Source: Phycisphaerales bacterium
GTDB taxonomy: Bacteria > Pseudomonadota > Gammaproteobacteria > Competibacterales > Competibacteraceae
Assembly (NCBI GenBank): GCA_014879435.1
Contig: JACSSB010000256.1
Coordinates: 1 to 9,206 of the forward strand
Length of the DNA: 9,206 nucleotides
Direction: 5' to 3'
Positions 6,205-9,206 of the stretch are shown in pieces. Made by a program: the position numbers and the translations under genes. Position 1 is the stretch's first letter. The number at the start of each line of letters is the position of its first letter. The notes under the pieces were generated by a model. It was given only the letters and a program-made list of their open reading frames with translations, made no database searches and was not told the DNA's origin.

Positions 6205-7004
6205 TAGAGCGGTTGTGGCTCGATGTCGTTGTCTTCAACCAGCTCCCGATAAGCATGCCAGGAGGCGTGCCCAATCAGCGGCAAGGTAATGGCTAAACCG
6301 AGATAGAAAGTAACCAAGCCGATTCCGGTGAAGATGGCGATCAATGCCGCCCACAATGCCATCGGCGCTGGATTGACCCTTACAGCGGTGATGCTAGTCA
6401 GTACGGCTGTGATGAGATCGACTTTCCGGTCCAGCATCATGGGAATCGAGACCACGCTGATCGTGAACACGACAGCAGCGATCACCGCACCCACTACGGC
6501 AAAGACGATCAGAAAGATCAGGCCGCTACCCGAAAAGAAAAGGTGTGTGCTTGAAGTGTCCAGAGTCATCCGTTGACTTGCAATGAGTAGGGCGAACATC
6601 ATCCCAGAGAGTCGCACCCAGATAATCATGAGGATACCGATCAAAATACCGAATAGGGCGATCGGCAGCAGATTGTACCGCCATGCGATGAGTGCATGAC
6701 CCAAGCTGGCCGGCTGACCGGCTTCCAAGCGGCGGCTGATGTCGTACAAGCCTATGGCCAAGAACGGACCCGCCAGCAGGAAGCCGGAGGTCAGGGCCAG
6801 CGTGTATTGAAAACTCGACTCGACCAGATACACCAGGAAATAGCCCATGATTACGAACAGCAGGCCGTAGGAAATACTGACCGCTGGTGCCCGCCATAGA
6901 TCTTTCCAGCCCGCACCGAGCCATTCCCAGGGCTGCTCAACGGGGACAATGCGCACTCGGGGCGTAGTGAGTGAGCTCTCGACAACAGGGATGGAAGTCG
7001 CCAT
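6204..7004 (-). CDS. DUF2189 integral membrane protein
   Basis: The 266-residue protein is mostly hydrophobic, with membrane segments near 41-60, 68-88, 112-142 (one long or two short), 160-184 and 214-244. The cytoplasm-like N-terminus contains a WEWLGAGWKDLWRAPAVSISYG stretch (26-47), and ITLPLIGHASWHAYRELV (239-256) closes the last segment. Both match what I recall of the DUF2189 family (COG5473), inner-membrane proteins of unknown function common in Alpha- and Gammaproteobacteria. The ATG at 7004 is preferred over an in-frame TTG at 7019 because a full AGGAGG sits 6 nt before the ATG, inside the longer frame. It converges on the DUF1841 gene across the repeat array and lies 219 bp downstream of the glycogen synthase gene on the same strand. 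Confidence 0.9.
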   Translation of the reverse strand: MATSIPVVESSLTTPRVRIVPVEQPWEWLGAGWKDLWRAPAVSISYGLLFVIMGYFLVYLVESSFQYTLALTSGFLLAGPFLAIGLYDISRRLEAGQPASLGHALIAWRYNLLPIALFGILIGILMIIWVRLSGMMFALLIASQRMTLDTSSTHLFFSGSGLIFLIVFAVVGAVIAAVVFTISVVSIPMMLDRKVDLITAVLTSITAVRVNPAPMALWAALIAIFTGIGLVTFYLGLAITLPLIGHASWHAYRELVEDNDIEPQPL

Positions 7005-7010
7005 CACAAT

Positions 7011-7016
7011 CCTCCT
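7011..7016 (-). promoter_or_regulatory. Ribosome binding site fixing the DUF2189 start
   Basis: The minus strand reads AGGAGG, 6 nt before the ATG at 7004. This near-ideal Shine-Dalgarno sequence would be coding if translation began at the upstream TTG, so it decides in favour of the ATG. Confidence 0.85.
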
Positions 7017-7108
7017 CAAGAATGTTGCAACGCAAAATCAATATGTCGTTTGAGTTTTAAGCGGAGATGACACCGCTTGTCGCATCCATGGTGCCATTAA
7101 GCAAAAAG

Positions 7109-7172
7109 ACTCTACGAAAGCGAAAGAGTTGCAACGGTGATAAACAGACGACAGGGGCACGAACGGCCCCTG
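7109..7172 (-). terminator. Possible terminator hairpins after glycogen synthase gene
   Basis: About 50 nt past the glgA stop, the minus strand forms a 7-bp GC-rich stem, CAGGGGC-N7-GCCCCTG (7152-7172), followed by a T-containing but imperfect tail (TCGTCTGTTT). Further on, a weaker ACTCT/AGAGT stem (about 7109-7129) is followed by CTTTTTG. Neither alone is a textbook terminator; together they plausibly end or attenuate transcription before the DUF2189 gene. Confidence 0.4.
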
Positions 7173-7223
7173 GCAGGAAGATCGAAAGGCAGTACGGAGA
7201 TGCGGATCGATGCAGGTCGCGGA

Positions 7224-8456
7224 CTAGCTCCGCTGTGACTGCAACCGACGGTACAGGTCGTAAGTCTGTTGGGCGATACTGCGCCAGCTATAGTGTTGCT
7301 CAACTCGCTCGCGACCGGCCTGACCCATGCGCTGCAGCAGTTCTGGATCATTAATCAGACGATTAATGGCATGAGCCAGCTCGCGTTCGAACTTGGCAGG
7401 GGCACTGGGATCATGTGGCGGATCGGGTGACAGTTGCGGGTCCACCAGCAGACCAGTTTCGCCATCGACCACCACTTCGCGGATGCCACCGGTCGCGCTG
7501 CCTACGACAGGTGTGCCGCAAGCCATGGCTTCTAGGTTGATGATGCCAAACGGCTCGTAGATCGAAGGACAACAGAAGATGGCAGCGTGTGAGTACAAAG
7601 CGATAGTAGTTGCGCGTGGCAGCATCTTAGGAATCCAGACGATGCCAGAGCGCCGAGACTGCAATTCTCGGACGATCTCCTCGGTCTCGCGCTGCATGAT
7701 CAAGGTATCGGCATCACCAGCGCACAACACCACCTGCAGTTTTGGATCAAAATGTGGAATCGCTTGCAGTAGGTAATACAAGCCTTTTTGCCGAGTGATT
7801 CGGCCGACGAACAACACGTAGGGACGGTCGGGGTCGATACCGAGTTGGGCGATGGTTTCCGGCTCGTTGATCGGATGATATTCCTCAGTATCGATCCCGT
7901 TGGGAATGACGACAACTCGGGATGGATCGACATCGAATAGCCGCAGGATATCGTCACGGGTGCTGCGCGATACTGCGATGACGGCATCGGCCATTTCCAG
8001 TGCGGTTTTCTCGATCCAGCGCGAGAGATCATAACCGCGTCCAAGCTGTTCGCGTTTCCAGGGGCGAAGTGGCTCCAGCGAATGGACGGTGATCACCATC
8101 GGGATGTTATACAGAATTTTGGCAAGAATGCCGCTGAAGTGGGCATACCAAGTATGGCAATGGATAACCTCGGCGCTGCCCTCTAGGTCGTTACCAATGC
8201 CATGGCCCACGAAAGCCAAACAGGTGCTCAGGGCTTTGAGAGGAGAGACAAAGGGTTGCGGACAGCCGGCAAAGTGGGTGGTATCCATCTTGATACCACG
8301 CACATGCAACTGGCCTTCGTCGAGCGTCTGATCATTAAAACTGCGAACCTCGACCGGAGTAAGCTTGGCCAGTTCGCGCGATAGGTATTCGACATGAACA
8401 CCGGCACCGCCGTAGACATAAGGAGGATACTCATTGGTGGTCAGCAGGACACGCAT
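7224..8456 (-). CDS. glgA: GT4 glycogen synthase, actinobacterial (GlgA/GlgM) type
   Basis: Glucosyltransferase of family GT4 (GT-B fold), predicted to transfer glucose from ADP-glucose to glycogen, or to glucose-1-phosphate making maltose-1-phosphate as mycobacterial GlgM does. At 410 residues it is close to the corynebacterial type and shorter than E. coli GlgA (477, GT5). The N-terminal domain opens with NEYPPYVYGGAGVHVEYLSREL (8-29), whose YGGAG replaces the GT5 KTGGL loop. VIHCHTWYAH (97-106) and VITVHSLEPLRPWK (121-134) are typical. In the C-terminal domain, VGRITRQKG (217-225) supplies the phosphate-binding Arg/Lys, and E301-PFGIINL-E309 is the E-x7-E motif. The ATG at 8456 has AGGGAG 9 nt upstream; an in-frame TTG at 8489 is unlikely. 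No glgC, glgB or glgP is in view, so sugar donor and product remain inference; another GT4 synthase is possible. Confidence 0.88.
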   Translation of the reverse strand: MRVLLTTNEYPPYVYGGAGVHVEYLSRELAKLTPVEVRSFNDQTLDEGQLHVRGIKMDTTHFAGCPQPFVSPLKALSTCLAFVGHGIGNDLEGSAEVIHCHTWYAHFSGILAKILYNIPMVITVHSLEPLRPWKREQLGRGYDLSRWIEKTALEMADAVIAVSRSTRDDILRLFDVDPSRVVVIPNGIDTEEYHPINEPETIAQLGIDPDRPYVLFVGRITRQKGLYYLLQAIPHFDPKLQVVLCAGDADTLIMQRETEEIVRELQSRRSGIVWIPKMLPRATTIALYSHAAIFCCPSIYEPFGIINLEAMACGTPVVGSATGGIREVVVDGETGLLVDPQLSPDPPHDPSAPAKFERELAHAINRLINDPELLQRMGQAGRERVEQHYSWRSIAQQTYDLYRRLQSQRS

Positions 8457-8465
8457 TGTTGTTGT

Positions 8466-8471
8466 CTCCCT
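8466..8471 (-). promoter_or_regulatory. Ribosome binding site of glycogen synthase gene
   Basis: AGGGAG on the minus strand lies 9 nt before the ATG at 8456. The protein begins MRVLLTTNEYPP, as family members do, so the upstream extension to a TTG at 8489 is rejected. Confidence 0.7.
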
Positions 8472-8493
8472 GGGTTGGGCGGGCTGCAAGAAT

Positions 8494-8525
8494 TCGGAGT
8501 AATTCCGATAATGTCTCCGATCGGA
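8494..8525. promoter_or_regulatory. Cluster of TCCGA inverted repeats, possible operator
   Basis: TCGGA-N5-TCCGA (8494-8508) is followed 7 bp later by the perfect palindrome TCCGATCGGA (8516-8525). Four half-sites of the same 5-bp word within 32 bp, in a short divergent intergenic region, look like binding sites for a dimeric regulator. They lie between the proposed glgA promoter and its ribosome binding site. Confidence 0.4.
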
Positions 8526-8541
8526 ACACGATTCTCAATGA

Positions 8542-8570
8542 ATTATGCCAAGGCGAGCACGGTTTTTGAA
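8542..8570 (-). promoter_or_regulatory. Possible sigma70-type promoter of glycogen synthase gene
   Basis: On the minus strand, TTCAAA (8570-8565) and CATAAT (8547-8542) are separated by exactly 17 bp. The -10 matches the consensus at five of six positions. Transcription would start near 8535, giving an 80-nt leader that contains the TCCGA inverted repeats. A second candidate, TTGAGA near 8531-8536 with CATTAT downstream, would put the palindrome between -35 and -10. Confidence 0.35.
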
Positions 8571-8675
8571 AGGGCAGCGTATGAATCAATGCTGATTACC
8601 CGCTAGTGGGGCCACATCGGTGTGCTGTGCGCTGAGAAAATCCAGGTTGATGATCCATCCGCGAGGTCAAATCGA

Positions 8676-9206
8676 ATGCGTGTTCCCCGTTTTTATTTGC
8701 CCGTGCCGTTGAAGGCTGGTACCCGTGTGTCGTTGGAGGGCGGCGCCTTCAATCACGCCGTGCGGGTTTTGCGGCTTAAACCCGGTGCACCGTTGATCCT
8801 ATTCGACGGTGAGGGTGGGGCATGTACAGCCACGCTCGGCGAAATCCATGGGCGAGAAGCCACCGTGCAGGTGATGGAGGTTTTAGCCGCTCAACTGGAA
8901 CCATCGCTCCCTATCGTATTGGCGCAGGGGATCTCGCGGGGTGAAAAAATGGATCATACAGTACAAAAGGCGGTGGAGCTGGGGGTAAACATTTTCCAGC
9001 CGCTGTTCACCGAACGCGGTGGTGTCCGCTTGAATGACGAACGGCTGACGCGCAAGGTCCAGCACTGGCGGGAGATCGTCATCAATGCCTGTGAGCAATG
9101 TGGGCGCAACCGATTGCCGGAATTGCGAGAACCTTTGACCCTGGCCGCTTGGTTAGCATCGCCGATGGTACCGGGTTCCTGCCTGCTGCTTGATCCACTG
9201 GCTGAG
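8676..9206 (+). CDS. rsmE: 16S rRNA m3U1498 methyltransferase, 3' end missing
   Basis: RsmE methylates N3 of U1498 in 16S rRNA of the small ribosomal subunit using S-adenosylmethionine. The frame gives 177 residues and stays open to the window end; the E. coli protein is about 243, so the C-terminal part with the knotted SAM-binding site is outside. Visible family features are MRVPRFYLP at the start, HAVRVLRLKPG (27-37) and LFDG (42-45) in the PUA-like N-terminal domain, then QGISRGEKMDHTVQKAVELG (84-103), PLFTERGGVRL (109-119) and ACEQCGRNR (138-146) of the SPOUT methyltransferase domain. GAGG lies 9 nt before the ATG. It is transcribed divergently from the glycogen synthase gene across a 219-bp gap. 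Confidence 0.96.
   Translation, partial: MRVPRFYLPVPLKAGTRVSLEGGAFNHAVRVLRLKPGAPLILFDGEGGACTATLGEIHGREATVQVMEVLAAQLEPSLPIVLAQGISRGEKMDHTVQKAVELGVNIFQPLFTERGGVRLNDERLTRKVQHWREIVINACEQCGRNRLPELREPLTLAAWLASPMVPGSCLLLDPLAE

Noticed and set aside
5756..6289. Several short open frames across the repeat array
   Set aside because: They are translations of the palindromic repeats and of the antisense of the DUF2189 and DUF1841 genes; none has its own start signal.
7024..7135. Two copies of the 8-bp palindrome GTTGCAAC (7024 and 7128) between glgA and the DUF2189 gene
   Set aside because: The word also appears inside coding sequence near 1929-1936, and 104-bp spacing gives no clear operator geometry, so chance is likely.
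8457..8489. N-terminal extension of the glycogen synthase to a TTG at 8489
   Set aside because: The family begins at MRVL, and an AGGAG-like site lies directly before that ATG, inside the extension.

Overview
The window looks like ordinary chromosome from a gammaproteobacterium of moderate GC. The nth product and the partial RsmE align closely with their E. coli counterparts as I recall them, and nth is followed by a DUF1841 gene, as in many Chromatiales-like genomes. An actinobacterial-type glycogen synthase and a DUF2934 protein fit a glycogen- or storage-rich lineage such as Competibacteraceae, but this placement is inference. No phage, IS element, CRISPR array, tRNA or rRNA was seen.

Layout. 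Positions 1-4022 hold three minus-strand genes, read from right to left: a protein with three DUF2934-like repeats and a Ser/Thr/Ala-rich tail, a very large fused membrane protein, and the 5' end of an exported protein that leaves the window. Positions 4023-4298 are an AT-rich divergent intergenic region. Positions 4299-5837 hold a tightly packed plus-strand cluster: a META-domain (HslJ-like) lipoprotein, nth (endonuclease III) and a DUF1841 protein. Positions 5838-6203, between convergent genes, hold a palindromic repeat array with a 109-bp period. Positions 6204-8456 hold two minus-strand genes: a DUF2189 membrane protein and a GT4 glycogen synthase. After a divergent, operator-like intergenic region, rsmE begins on the plus strand and runs off the right end.

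The most interesting object is the 985-996 residue protein at 268-3225/3258. It joins an N-terminal membrane anchor, a LivJ/LivK-like periplasmic amino-acid-binding domain, a beta-rich region resembling the extracellular domain of Cys-loop receptors, and a MscS-type channel module with its ALQ, RPF and IPN motifs. The predicted topology (long periplasmic part, five membrane helices, cytoplasmic MscS beta domain) is self-consistent. It suggests an ion or osmolyte channel gated or modulated by a small periplasmic ligand rather than by tension alone.

Three minus-strand genes (the fusion, DUF2189 and glgA) have open frames extending to upstream TTG codons. For glgA and DUF2189 the internal ATG is clearly better because a Shine-Dalgarno sequence precedes it. 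For the fusion gene the start remains ambiguous.
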